From an uncultured Candidatus Melainabacteria bacterium (GTDB lineage Bacteria > Cyanobacteriota > Vampirovibrionia > Gastranaerophilales > Gastranaerophilaceae), in contig CAMHMW010000103.1 in assembly GCA_946186335.1 (NCBI GenBank), positions 1-6,373 of the forward strand: a DNA stretch of 6,373 nucleotides, in the 5' to 3' direction. This document shows, piece after piece, positions 1-5,452 of this stretch (within the stretch, counting starts at the first letter, position 1; each line of letters opens with the position of its first letter). The notes under the pieces were generated by a model that saw only the letters and a list, made by a program, of their open reading frames with translations, ran no database searches and was not told where the DNA came from. The translations under genes and the position numbers were made by a program.

Positions 1-54
1 CGGATAAATTTTGTTATTATATATTTCATCAAAATTTTTTTTGATACTATCCAT
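1..54 (-). CDS. Partial gene at left edge, N-terminal 18 residues only
   Basis: An ATG at 54 opens a frame that stays open to the window edge and begins MDSIKKNFDEIYNNKIYP. It is preceded by an AAAGGA ribosome binding site at 60-65 with 5 bases of spacing, so the start is credible. It lies on the same strand as the efflux genes, 86 bp after the adaptor stop, and two tandem hairpins fill the gap. The pattern FDEIYNxxIYP loosely resembles the start of region 2 of ECF/sigma-70-type sigma factors (compare FxxxYxxYYP). Eighteen residues are too few to decide, so this is only a guess. The start does not resemble that of a MacB-type ABC transporter, which usually opens with a short strand such as IxLxxIxKxY. 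Confidence 0.55.
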   Translation of the reverse strand, partial: MDSIKKNFDEIYNNKIYP

Positions 55-59
55 TTGTT

Positions 60-65
60 TCCTTT
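60..65 (-). promoter_or_regulatory. Ribosome binding site of the left-edge gene
   Basis: The minus strand reads AAAGGA here, 5 bases before the ATG at 54. The nearer of the two hairpins ends only 4 bases upstream of it, at position 70. A folded hairpin would sit directly against the initiation region. Confidence 0.5.
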
Positions 66-69
66 ATTT

Positions 70-137
70 GTTGGGCTAAAAGCCCAACTTATATTATTTC
101 ACTGTTGGGCTGAAAGCCCAACTTACATATTATTTAC
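70..137. repeat. Two tandem 34-bp units, each with a perfect 8-bp hairpin
   Basis: Unit one (70-103) and unit two (104-137) each start with GTTGGGCT, a 3-base loop (AAA or GAA), and AGCCCAAC. An AT-rich tail follows in each (TTATATTATTT and TTACATATTATTT). The stems are 70-77/81-88 and 104-111/115-122, all base pairs perfect, and the only difference in the stem-loop is one loop base. On the minus strand, the direction of transcription, neither hairpin is followed by a T run, so they do not look like intrinsic terminators. They resemble REP-type or other small interspersed palindromes between genes of one operon. They could stabilise the upstream tolC-adaptor mRNA or damp expression of the next gene. 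Repeat and pairing are seen directly; the role is inference. Confidence 0.8.
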
Positions 138-140
138 CCT

Positions 141-1340
141 CTAGAACATTCCCGGAGGTCCGCCTCGGCGTTTATTCATCCCCTGTTTTGATTTACCTCC
201 GCCGGTTGAACCGATTATAACTTTATCACCGAGTTTAATCTTTTTTGAAATTACTTCGACATTGGTATCGTCACTTGCTCCTGTTTCAATATCTATACGT
301 TCCGGATTGTTGTCTTTTAATATCCAAATTCCCTGATTTTTATATTTTTGCCCGTTAATATCGGGGGTGTATTTAAGTGCAACAGACGGCGCGCACATTA
401 CGTCTTTACTCTGTTTTGTTATAATTGAAACATTAGCCGTCATTCCGGGTTTTAATTTCAAATCTTCGTTTTCAACACTTACGATAACGGTATAGGTTAC
501 GACATTCGATGTTGTTGTGGAATCAAGTCTGACCTGTGTGACTTTACCGTGGAAAGTGCTGTCGGGGTATCCGTCAAGAGTGTATTCAACATCTTGTCCT
601 TCTTTGACGTTTCCGATGTCGGCTTCCGATACGTTTACTTCTATCTGCATTTTGGTCAAGTCCTGTGCGATAGTAAACAGTTCTGGCGCCTGAAAACTTG
701 CGGCAACAGGCTGTCCGACATCAATTGCACGTTTTATAATTGTCCCGTCAACGGGAGCAATAATTTTTGTATAACCAAGGTTTGTCATTGCAGTGTTGTA
801 ATTTGCTCTTGCCTGTGCAATAGATGCACGTTGAGCGTTAATTGATGCCTGTTTGGCAAGATAATCACTTTCTGCCTGATCTAGTTCACTGCGGGCAATA
901 AAGTTTTTAGCGTAAAGATTTTTGTACCTTTCGTAGGTTTTTCTGGAAAAATTCAGTTCGGCATTAAGTTTTGCCAAATTTGCTTCTGCGTTATTGATTT
1001 GTGCCTGATTTTGGTCAACCGATGCCTGAAAATTTGCAGGGTCAATCTGTGCAAGCAACTGTCCTTTTTTTACTTCGGAATTATAATCAACATAAATTTC
1101 CTTCATAAGACCTGATACGGTTGAACCGACACTGACTGTATTTACGGGGGTTATTGTACCCGATGCCTCAACCATATCGGTTATTGTGCAGGCTTTTATT
1201 TCCTGAGTTTCGTAGGTGATTTTATGGGTCTGTATGTGTTTAAACCCGACAAAACCCACTAATCCCAACACAATTAATGCCGAAATTACATAGCGTTTTT
1301 TTAAATACTTTTCTTTCCATTCATCTTCACGCAGTTTCAT
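141..1340 (-). CDS. MacA/HlyD-family efflux periplasmic adaptor subunit
   Basis: This is a 399-residue membrane fusion protein that should bridge an inner-membrane transporter to the TolC-type channel encoded just upstream. A lysine/arginine-rich N-terminus precedes one membrane anchor (about 18-33). Next come the first half of the lipoyl domain (about 66-100, with GTITPVNTVSVGSTVSG and GQLLAQIDP), an alpha-helical hairpin rich in Ala, Gln and Asn (about 103-185), and the second lipoyl half (about 190-222, TKIIAPVDGTI). The beta-barrel follows (about 228-305, including VVTYTVIV and LKPGMTANV), then a membrane-proximal domain (about 310-378). The VVTYTV and LKPGMTANVSI segments are typical of MacA-type adaptors. 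A Gly/Arg/Pro tail (KRRGGPPGMF) ends the protein. An upstream in-frame ATG at 1397 exists, but the ATG at 1340 is chosen because it has an AAAGGA site 7 bases away and avoids a 55-bp overlap with the tolC-like gene. The stop is TAG. The ATPase or permease partner is not in view. Confidence 0.93.
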   Translation of the reverse strand: MKLREDEWKEKYLKKRYVISALIVLGLVGFVGFKHIQTHKITYETQEIKACTITDMVEASGTITPVNTVSVGSTVSGLMKEIYVDYNSEVKKGQLLAQIDPANFQASVDQNQAQINNAEANLAKLNAELNFSRKTYERYKNLYAKNFIARSELDQAESDYLAKQASINAQRASIAQARANYNTAMTNLGYTKIIAPVDGTIIKRAIDVGQPVAASFQAPELFTIAQDLTKMQIEVNVSEADIGNVKEGQDVEYTLDGYPDSTFHGKVTQVRLDSTTTSNVVTYTVIVSVENEDLKLKPGMTANVSIITKQSKDVMCAPSVALKYTPDINGQKYKNQGIWILKDNNPERIDIETGASDDTNVEVISKKIKLGDKVIIGSTGGGKSKQGMNKRRGGPPGMF

Positions 1341-1341
1341 A

Positions 1342-2838
1342 TTATTTTCCTTTTTTTGCTTTTTTAACTTTTTTTGTTGACAGGCTTTCGTCATCAATAG
1401 TTATTGTAACTGTTTGCGGCATAGCAATTACGCTTTCCAGATTTGCTCTTGCAACATTATATCTGAAGATTGTTTCAATATATGAGCGCTGAGCATTGTT
1501 GTAGTTGACTTTTGCATCCTGCAATTCTATATAATCGCCTAAGCCGACATAATATCTGCCTTCCGCAAGTTCGTAATTTTCCAGTGTCTGGCGAACTTTT
1601 ACCGCTGTGAGCGGAATTTGCTTTTCAAGTTCAAGCATATTAATATATGCGTTCTGAACCTCATAATAAATATCCTGATTTAATTTATTCAAGGTGTTTT
1701 CTGCAATATCAACCTGAGATTTTGCGGCATCAACTCTTGATTTTTGGTTCATAAGGTTTAATGAACCCGAAAGGTTTACTCCGACATTAAATGAATTTGT
1801 TCTGTTTGCATCACGAAATCCGTAACCGGTTGATGCCGAAATTGACGGATAATAGTTGCGCTTTACATATAATAAGTTTTGCTTAACAGCATCAAGTGTA
1901 GAATTGTATGCTTTTAAATCCGCCCTGTTTTTGTATGCCATATCTATACATTCTTCAAATGTATAGGGAAATTCGTCAATTTTGTATTCTGTCAGCATTT
2001 CAAGTTTTTCAACCGATGTCATAAGTTTCGCATCAGTAACGTTGCTGACAGGAATTTGTGCTTCATTGTTACCCTGATTGCCGGATATTTTTAAATCAAT
2101 TGGGGCAACATTATCTTTTACGGTAAATCCGTCTTTGCTTGAAATCATATATGATGGTGCATCTTTTAAATACATTGCATTATTAAGATTTACAAGGGTT
2201 AGTTTGTATGCGTTTTCTGATTTTATCAGATTAATTTTAGAATCACTCCAGGTAACCTCCGCATTAACCAAATCAATTTTTGATTTTAAACCCTCATCAT
2301 AATAGGCTTTAGTTCTCAAATAGTTCCTTTCGTTGATATCAACGTATGCCCTGTTTATAATAACGGTCGCTCTTGCCGCCAAAACTTCATAATATCTTTG
2401 CTTAACTCCAAAAATTGTTTCTCTGACGATGTTATTAAATGAATATTCGTCTGCAATCAGGTAGAATTTCTGCATTTTTATATTTGCGTGAGTCCTGCCA
2501 AAATTCCACAACAGTTGGTTTAAAGATGCTTCAACCGAATAATTGTTTGAATCTGACGAGGTTTGTCTTGATTTGACGGCATTAAAAGTATAACCAGTCC
2601 CGTAACCTATTGTCGGAAAGTATTCGGAACGTGCCATATTAACATTTGCTTTTGAAATGTCATAATTATATTTTGCGTTTTTTATGTTCGGGTTATTTCT
2701 TAAAGCGATTGTAATGCAGTCATTAAGAGTTAAAACCGAACCTTCCGTCACTTTTATATCATCAAGTGCGAATGCAGAAGAAAAAGTTGTCAGTGATATT
2801 ATTGTTATTATTATTGCTTTTGTTATAAATCGTTTCAC
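1342..2838 (-). CDS. TolC-family outer membrane efflux channel
   Basis: This 498-residue protein would form the trimeric outer-membrane and periplasmic tunnel of a tripartite exporter. Residues 1-24 form a Sec signal peptide ending SAFA before LDD; there is no lipobox cysteine, so it is not predicted to be a lipoprotein. Two OEP repeats are visible, about 36-225 and 292-473, the internal duplication that defines the family. Matching signatures are SEYFPTIGYGTGYTF (71-85) against RNYYPSISASTGYGF (327-341), each followed by a beta-strand segment and long amphipathic helices. The linker between repeats (about 226-291) is fairly long and polar. The C-terminus is a lysine-rich tail (KKVKKAKKGK). 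The start is GTG with GAGGA at 2845-2849 about 6 bases upstream. The adaptor gene starts one base after the TAA, so the two are almost surely co-transcribed and translationally coupled. The family assignment is firm; the substrate cannot be told. Confidence 0.95.
   Translation of the reverse strand: MKRFITKAIIITIISLTTFSSAFALDDIKVTEGSVLTLNDCITIALRNNPNIKNAKYNYDISKANVNMARSEYFPTIGYGTGYTFNAVKSRQTSSDSNNYSVEASLNQLLWNFGRTHANIKMQKFYLIADEYSFNNIVRETIFGVKQRYYEVLAARATVIINRAYVDINERNYLRTKAYYDEGLKSKIDLVNAEVTWSDSKINLIKSENAYKLTLVNLNNAMYLKDAPSYMISSKDGFTVKDNVAPIDLKISGNQGNNEAQIPVSNVTDAKLMTSVEKLEMLTEYKIDEFPYTFEECIDMAYKNRADLKAYNSTLDAVKQNLLYVKRNYYPSISASTGYGFRDANRTNSFNVGVNLSGSLNLMNQKSRVDAAKSQVDIAENTLNKLNQDIYYEVQNAYINMLELEKQIPLTAVKVRQTLENYELAEGRYYVGLGDYIELQDAKVNYNNAQRSYIETIFRYNVARANLESVIAMPQTVTITIDDESLSTKKVKKAKKGK
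1348..1353 (-). promoter_or_regulatory. Adaptor RBS embedded in the end of the tolC-like gene
   Basis: The minus strand reads AAAGGA in the Lys-Gly codons just before the final Lys codon and TAA of the tolC-like gene, 7 bases before the adaptor ATG. It decides the adaptor start at 1340. It also means ribosomes finishing tolC cover the adaptor's initiation site, a layout typical of translational coupling. Confidence 0.75.
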
Positions 2839-2889
2839 GCTGAGTCCTCATATTATTTAACGATTTAATTTATCTTGTGTTCATTAGTT

Positions 2890-2919
2890 GGTATAGTTGT
2901 ACATCTGAAAATGTAACAA
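2890..2919 (-). promoter_or_regulatory. Possible promoter and operator for the efflux operon
   Basis: On the minus strand a TTGTTA (2914-2919) and a TATACC (2890-2895) lie 18 bases apart, each matching the sigma-70 consensus at four of six positions. An imperfect inverted repeat, TTGTACAT (2897-2904) against ATGTAACAA (2911-2919), overlaps the -35 and the spacer. This is where a repressor of an efflux operon would be expected. The leader to the GTG would be about 45 bases. The elements are weak and the region is AT-rich, so chance matches are possible. Confidence 0.3.
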
Positions 2920-2990
2920 TATATTAACATGAAATTTACGAAAAAAGCAATTATTCCACAAATATATACTTTATATATACAAGATAGAGC

Positions 2991-2996
2991 AAAGGA
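2991..2996 (+). promoter_or_regulatory. RBS fixing the start of the first unknown plus-strand gene
   Basis: AAAGGA stands 7 bases before the ATG at 3004. The in-frame ATG at 2929 has no comparable site, which favours the shorter protein. A TATACT at 2965-2970 could be the -10 element, giving a short leader, but I see no good -35 element for it. Confidence 0.6.
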
Positions 2997-3003
2997 TGAT
3001 TTT

Positions 3004-3357
3004 ATGAGTGTTAATAAATCCAAAATAGTCACCGATTTGGTCAACAGAAATGCTGCATCAACAGATCCTAAATTTGTTGAACTTGATTTGGGTATAAGAA
3101 GAAATGATGAGGAAACTCAAAATCTTGTCAGCGCAACATTTGGTGTTATAAAAAATAATCTCGAAGCATTATGGTATGCGGTCGGTTTTGAACCGAACGT
3201 TAATATTGCTTACGAAAATACAATGAATGACCCTAATCAATGTATAGAGGTTAAGGGTAAAAAATTTTACCCTCACCCCGGGGTAGGAAATCTCAGAGCA
3301 TATAATGAAGCAGGAAACCCGTCGGGCGGATGTTTCAGTATGCAGACACTTGCATAA
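3004..3357 (+). CDS. Unrecognised 117-residue protein, first gene of a two-gene unit
   Basis: I do not recognise this protein. It is a soluble-looking, mixed-charge sequence without signal peptide or membrane segment. The N-terminal half (MSVNKSKIVTDLVNRN, then a probable helix around DEETQNLVSATFGVIKNNLEALWYAVG) looks helical. The C-terminal half is rich in Asn, Pro and Gly (for example FYPHPGVGNLRAYNEAGNPSGGC) and looks loop-rich. It has two cysteines, in NQCIEV and GGCFSM. The frame extends upstream to an ATG at 2929, but that start has no RBS, whereas the ATG at 3004 has AAAGGA at 7 bases. The next gene starts 10-13 bases after the stop, implying one transcript. It is transcribed away from the efflux operon, from a 165-bp divergent intergenic region. 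Coding is supported by frame length, RBS and spacing; function is unknown. Confidence 0.75.
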   Translation: MSVNKSKIVTDLVNRNAASTDPKFVELDLGIRRNDEETQNLVSATFGVIKNNLEALWYAVGFEPNVNIAYENTMNDPNQCIEVKGKKFYPHPGVGNLRAYNEAGNPSGGCFSMQTLA

Positions 3358-3370
3358 AAGAGAGGATATG

Positions 3371-3646
3371 ATGGTACAATACGGCGGAATTGAATTGAAT
3401 ACAACCGGTTTGGATATGAAAACCAAATTCATGGATCAGGGATTTAACAGCACCCCTAATCCGGATTCTCCCGTTGCAAATTCACTCCCGAATAATCCGT
3501 TATACAACTTAATGCAGGTGTTGTTTCAGGGCAAACAAACCGATAATATCAAAGGCTATAATGCCAATGACCTTTTCTCTCACAGAAACAATGGTTTGAA
3601 TGCAACCATTGACACAAATGCACATAAATTTATTACAGAAGCATAA
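3371..3646 (+). CDS. Unrecognised 91-residue protein, second gene of the two-gene unit
   Basis: I do not recognise this protein. It starts MVQYGGIELNTTGLDMKTKF and is unusually rich in Asn, with little hydrophobic core apart from NPLYNLMQVLF near the middle. That suggests a flexible or partly disordered protein, perhaps a partner of the protein encoded just upstream. It lacks a signal peptide, membrane helix and cysteine. Two adjacent ATGs occur at 3368 and 3371; AGAGG at 3361-3365 lies 5 bases before the second, so 3371 is preferred, one residue shorter. The frame could be opened as early as 3305, but that would overlap the upstream gene by over 50 bp without an RBS. A strong terminator follows at 3692-3738. 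Function is unknown. Confidence 0.7.
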   Translation: MVQYGGIELNTTGLDMKTKFMDQGFNSTPNPDSPVANSLPNNPLYNLMQVLFQGKQTDNIKGYNANDLFSHRNNGLNATIDTNAHKFITEA

Positions 3647-3691
3647 CAAGACAATCTAATCTATAACCCTCGTATAACAAGAAACCAAATT

Positions 3692-3738
3692 AACGAAGTT
3701 TGTGTTCCGCTTTCCTGCGGAATAAAACTTCGTTTTTT
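3692..3738 (+). terminator. Two-part intrinsic terminator of the unknown two-gene unit
   Basis: AACGAAGTTT (3692-3701) pairs perfectly with AAACTTCGTT (3725-3734). Inside it TTCCGC (3705-3710) pairs with GCGGAA (3717-3722) around a 6-base loop. A small internal bulge separates the two stems. The run TTTTTT at 3733-3738 follows, as expected for rho-independent termination on the plus strand. Confidence 0.88.
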
Positions 3739-3742
3739 GTTG

Positions 3743-3770
3743 TTTACTTTCATCATTTACAGGATATAAT
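3743..3770 (+). promoter_or_regulatory. Promoter of the small basic protein gene
   Basis: TTTACT (3743-3748) and a perfect TATAAT (3765-3770) are separated by 16 bases. They sit right after the preceding terminator and about 25 bases before the start codon, so this gene is probably its own transcription unit. Confidence 0.65.
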
Positions 3771-3792
3771 AAAAGATATAGCGAAAGGAAAA

Positions 3793-3981
3793 ATGATGGA
3801 TTTAACAGTTACCCCCATATCTTTTACCTCAAGAGGAAGATTACCCGTTCACAAACGAAAATCAAAAAATAAAGGATGGATGATACCGTATTATGAAACC
3901 CGTCCGATAGAAATTAATCGGTCTTTCTGGCAAAGATTTAAACGCTATATGGCTGATATGTTAGGGTTTAAATACATATAA
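3793..3981 (+). CDS. Unrecognised small basic protein (61-62 residues)
   Basis: I do not recognise this protein. It begins MMDLTVTPISFTSRGRLP and continues through a strongly basic stretch (HKRKSKNKG). It ends with an aromatic, amphipathic segment, RSFWQRFKRYMADMLGFKYI, that could form a helix against a membrane or nucleic acid. There is no signal peptide and no cysteine. AGGA at 3786-3789 lies 3 bases before the ATG at 3793 and 6 bases before the ATG at 3796, so the second may be the true start. A longer frame back to 3700 is ruled out because it begins inside the preceding terminator and upstream of the promoter. The gene has its own TATAAT promoter and a terminator, which argues that it is real despite its size. 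Confidence 0.7.
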   Translation: MMDLTVTPISFTSRGRLPVHKRKSKNKGWMIPYYETRPIEINRSFWQRFKRYMADMLGFKYI

Positions 3982-3982
3982 A

Positions 3983-4009
3983 AAAGCGGGCTGTTAAACA
4001 ACCCGCTTT
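3983..4009. terminator. Bidirectional terminator between convergent genes
   Basis: AAAGCGGG (3983-3990) pairs with CCCGCTTT (4002-4009) around an 11-base loop. On the plus strand it follows the small basic gene and precedes GTTGTTT. On the minus strand it lies about 25 bases past the aminotransferase stop and is followed by a run of T. It can therefore serve both genes. Confidence 0.8.
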
Positions 4010-4033
4010 GTTGTTTAAAGAATAACTTTTGAA

Positions 4034-5158
4034 TTATACACCTACTGCTGATTTTGATTTTTCAACGAGTGAAATCAAAGTGCTTGCAACTGTTTCCTGT
4101 TCTTCTTTTGTTAATTCGGGGAACATAGGAAGCGAGATTACAACTTCGGTATTCTTTTCGGTTACAGGCAGAGAGCCTTTACCCATTCCAAGCCAAGCGT
4201 TAACCTTCTGGAAGTGTAGCGGAATCGGGTAGTAAAGCATTGCACCGATGCCGGCTTCCCCTAACATTTTGTGAATTTCATCTCTGTTCGGAATTTTTAC
4301 CGTATATTGGTGGTAAACACAGTATGTGTTATCCAGTTCTTTCGGTGTTTCTATATCAGAACATTTTGAGAACAACTGATTATAATATGCGGCATGTTCA
4401 CGTCTTAATTTATTCCATTCGTCAATGTGTTTTGCTTTTACTCTCAGAATTGCTGCTTGAATTTCATCGAGTCTTGAGTTTACACCTAATTCGTCATTGT
4501 GATAACGAACCATAGAACCGTGGTTTCTCAAAGCGATTAAGTGGTCACGGAGTTCTTCCGAGTTAACGGTACAAAGTCCGCCGTCACCCATTGTGCCTAA
4601 GTTTTTGGTCGGATAGAAACTGTAACATCCGATATCACCGAAGGTACCTACCATTTTGCCTTTGTATAATGCGCCGATAGCCTGACAGCAATCTTCAATA
4701 ACTCTCAGATTATGTCTGTGAGCAATATCCATAATAGCATCCATATCGCAGGGCTGACCGTAAAGGTGTACGGGGATAATTGCTTTTGTTTTCGGTGTTA
4801 TTGCCGCTTCAATTTTTTTCGGGTCAATATTGAATGTATCAGGGTCAATATCAACAAAAACGGGTTTTGCACCAACCATGCCGATTGCTTCTGCGGTTGC
4901 AACAAAAGTAAATGCTGTTGTGATAACTTCATCACCTGCACCGATGTTTAATGCTCTTAATGCAACATGCAACGCATCTGTTCCGGAGTTAAGAGCAACT
5001 GTGTATTTGCATCCGATATAATTTGCCAATTCACTTTCTAATGCCTTTACATTAGGTCCTAAAATATAGCAGCCGCTTCTCATAACTTCGCATACGGCTT
5101 TTTCAGCTTCTGCACCGATTTGTGCATACTGACGTTTTGAATCAAAAATTGGTATCAT
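4034..5158 (-). CDS. DegT/DnrJ/EryC1-family sugar aminotransferase (WbpE-like)
   Basis: This 374-residue protein is a full-length PLP-dependent aminotransferase that transfers an amino group (usually from glutamate) to a keto sugar nucleotide. The product would feed surface polysaccharide or glycan synthesis in the cytosol. Visible motifs are the phosphate-binding NSGTDAL (57-63), HLYGQP (131-136), IEDCCQAIGA with the cofactor-contacting Asp156, and SFYPTKNLG with Schiff-base Lys185. GDGG (191-194), GVNSRLDEIQAAIL (225-238) and YYPIPLH (309-315) follow. The last three resemble WbpE, the UDP-2-acetamido-3-amino-glucuronate aminotransferase, from memory of that family; the exact substrate cannot be fixed. 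The start has AAAGGAG at 5166-5172, 7 bases away. The gene stands alone: no other sugar genes are in the window. It converges with the small basic gene and diverges from the tRNA. Confidence 0.95.
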   Translation of the reverse strand: MIPIFDSKRQYAQIGAEAEKAVCEVMRSGCYILGPNVKALESELANYIGCKYTVALNSGTDALHVALRALNIGAGDEVITTAFTFVATAEAIGMVGAKPVFVDIDPDTFNIDPKKIEAAITPKTKAIIPVHLYGQPCDMDAIMDIAHRHNLRVIEDCCQAIGALYKGKMVGTFGDIGCYSFYPTKNLGTMGDGGLCTVNSEELRDHLIALRNHGSMVRYHNDELGVNSRLDEIQAAILRVKAKHIDEWNKLRREHAAYYNQLFSKCSDIETPKELDNTYCVYHQYTVKIPNRDEIHKMLGEAGIGAMLYYPIPLHFQKVNAWLGMGKGSLPVTEKNTEVVISLPMFPELTKEEQETVASTLISLVEKSKSAVGV

Positions 5159-5165
5159 ATTAAAT

Positions 5166-5206
5166 CTCCTTTACTAAACTGCCATTACTATACTTTAATT
5201 ATAGCA
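5166..5206 (-). promoter_or_regulatory. Extended -10 promoter and RBS of the aminotransferase gene
   Basis: The minus strand has TGCTATAAT (the -10 TATAAT at 5198-5203 with the TG motif one base upstream), about 40 bases before the ATG. A strong AAAGGAG lies at 5166-5172. The -35 area (about 5220-5226) is poor, consistent with reliance on the extended -10. It is back to back with the tRNA promoter. Confidence 0.65.
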
Positions 5207-5244
5207 TAGGTATTAGTATATTAATATAAATTTAACATCATATC

Positions 5245-5272
5245 TTGTAAAAGATTTTGGTGGTGATATAAT
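5245..5272 (+). promoter_or_regulatory. Promoter of the tRNA-Gln gene
   Basis: TTGTAA (5245-5250) and TATAAT (5267-5272) are 16 bases apart, with TG one base before the -10, giving an extended -10. Transcription would start near 5279, about 14 bases before the mature tRNA. Confidence 0.7.
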
Positions 5273-5292
5273 AAAAACATAAAGAGAATTAA

Positions 5293-5363
5293 TCCCGGAT
5301 CGTCTAGTGGCAGGACGAAAGATTCTGGCTCTTTTAACGGTGGTTCGAATCCATCTCCGGGAG
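5293..5363 (+). tRNA. trnQ: tRNA-Gln (anticodon CTG)
   Basis: The full cloverleaf folds by hand. The acceptor stem is TCCCGGA/TCCGGGA (7 perfect pairs), the D stem GTCT/GGAC, and the anticodon stem AAAGA/TCTTT with loop TTCTGGC. The T arm is GGTGG-TTCGAAT-CCATC with one G-U pair. Positions 34-36 read CTG, decoding CAG. The U1-A72 pair and discriminator G73 are what glutaminyl-type tRNAs usually carry, which supports Gln over Glu. The D loop is short but keeps GG. The 3' CCA is not encoded and must be added by the nucleotidyltransferase. The gene is a single transcription unit with its own promoter and terminator. Confidence 0.95.
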
Positions 5364-5373
5364 TTTTAAAAAT

Positions 5374-5404
5374 AAAAGCGGGAATATATCCCGCTTTTGT
5401 TTTT
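5374..5404 (+). terminator. Intrinsic terminator of the tRNA gene
   Basis: AAAAGCGGGA (5374-5383) pairs perfectly with TCCCGCTTTT (5389-5398) around a 5-base loop (ATATA). It is followed by GTTTTT. It starts about 10 bases after the tRNA end. The A-run/T-run symmetry would also let it work on the minus strand. Confidence 0.85.
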
Positions 5405-5452
5405 AGTATTACCGTTATTTTAGGAATTTTGTAAAATTTAGTAAGTGTATTT

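Noticed and set aside
70..122. Intrinsic terminators of the efflux operon
   Set aside because: The stems are good, but on the minus strand they are followed by AGTGAAAT and AAATAAAGG, not by a T run.
70..137. CRISPR array
   Set aside because: There are only two copies, no unique spacers of constant length, and the repeated part is almost the whole unit.
549..845. Plus-strand frame with many cysteines inside the adaptor gene
   Set aside because: It is a shadow of the adaptor coding strand; its composition (Cys, Phe, Val, Ser rich) is typical of antisense reading.
1341..1397. Longer N-terminus of the adaptor starting at 1397
   Set aside because: It would overlap the tolC-like gene by over 50 bp and lacks the RBS spacing seen for the ATG at 1340. 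The extra residues are only the shifted reading of a lysine-rich tail.
2929..3003. Longer start of the first unknown plus-strand gene at 2929
   Set aside because: There is no ribosome binding site before 2929, while the ATG at 3004 has AAAGGA at 7 bases.
3700..3792. Longer start of the small basic protein at 3700
   Set aside because: That start lies inside the preceding terminator hairpin and upstream of the TATAAT promoter.
5293..5363. tRNA-Glu
   Set aside because: The body resembles Gln/Glu tRNAs, but the anticodon is CTG and the discriminator is G with a U1-A72 pair, which fits Gln.
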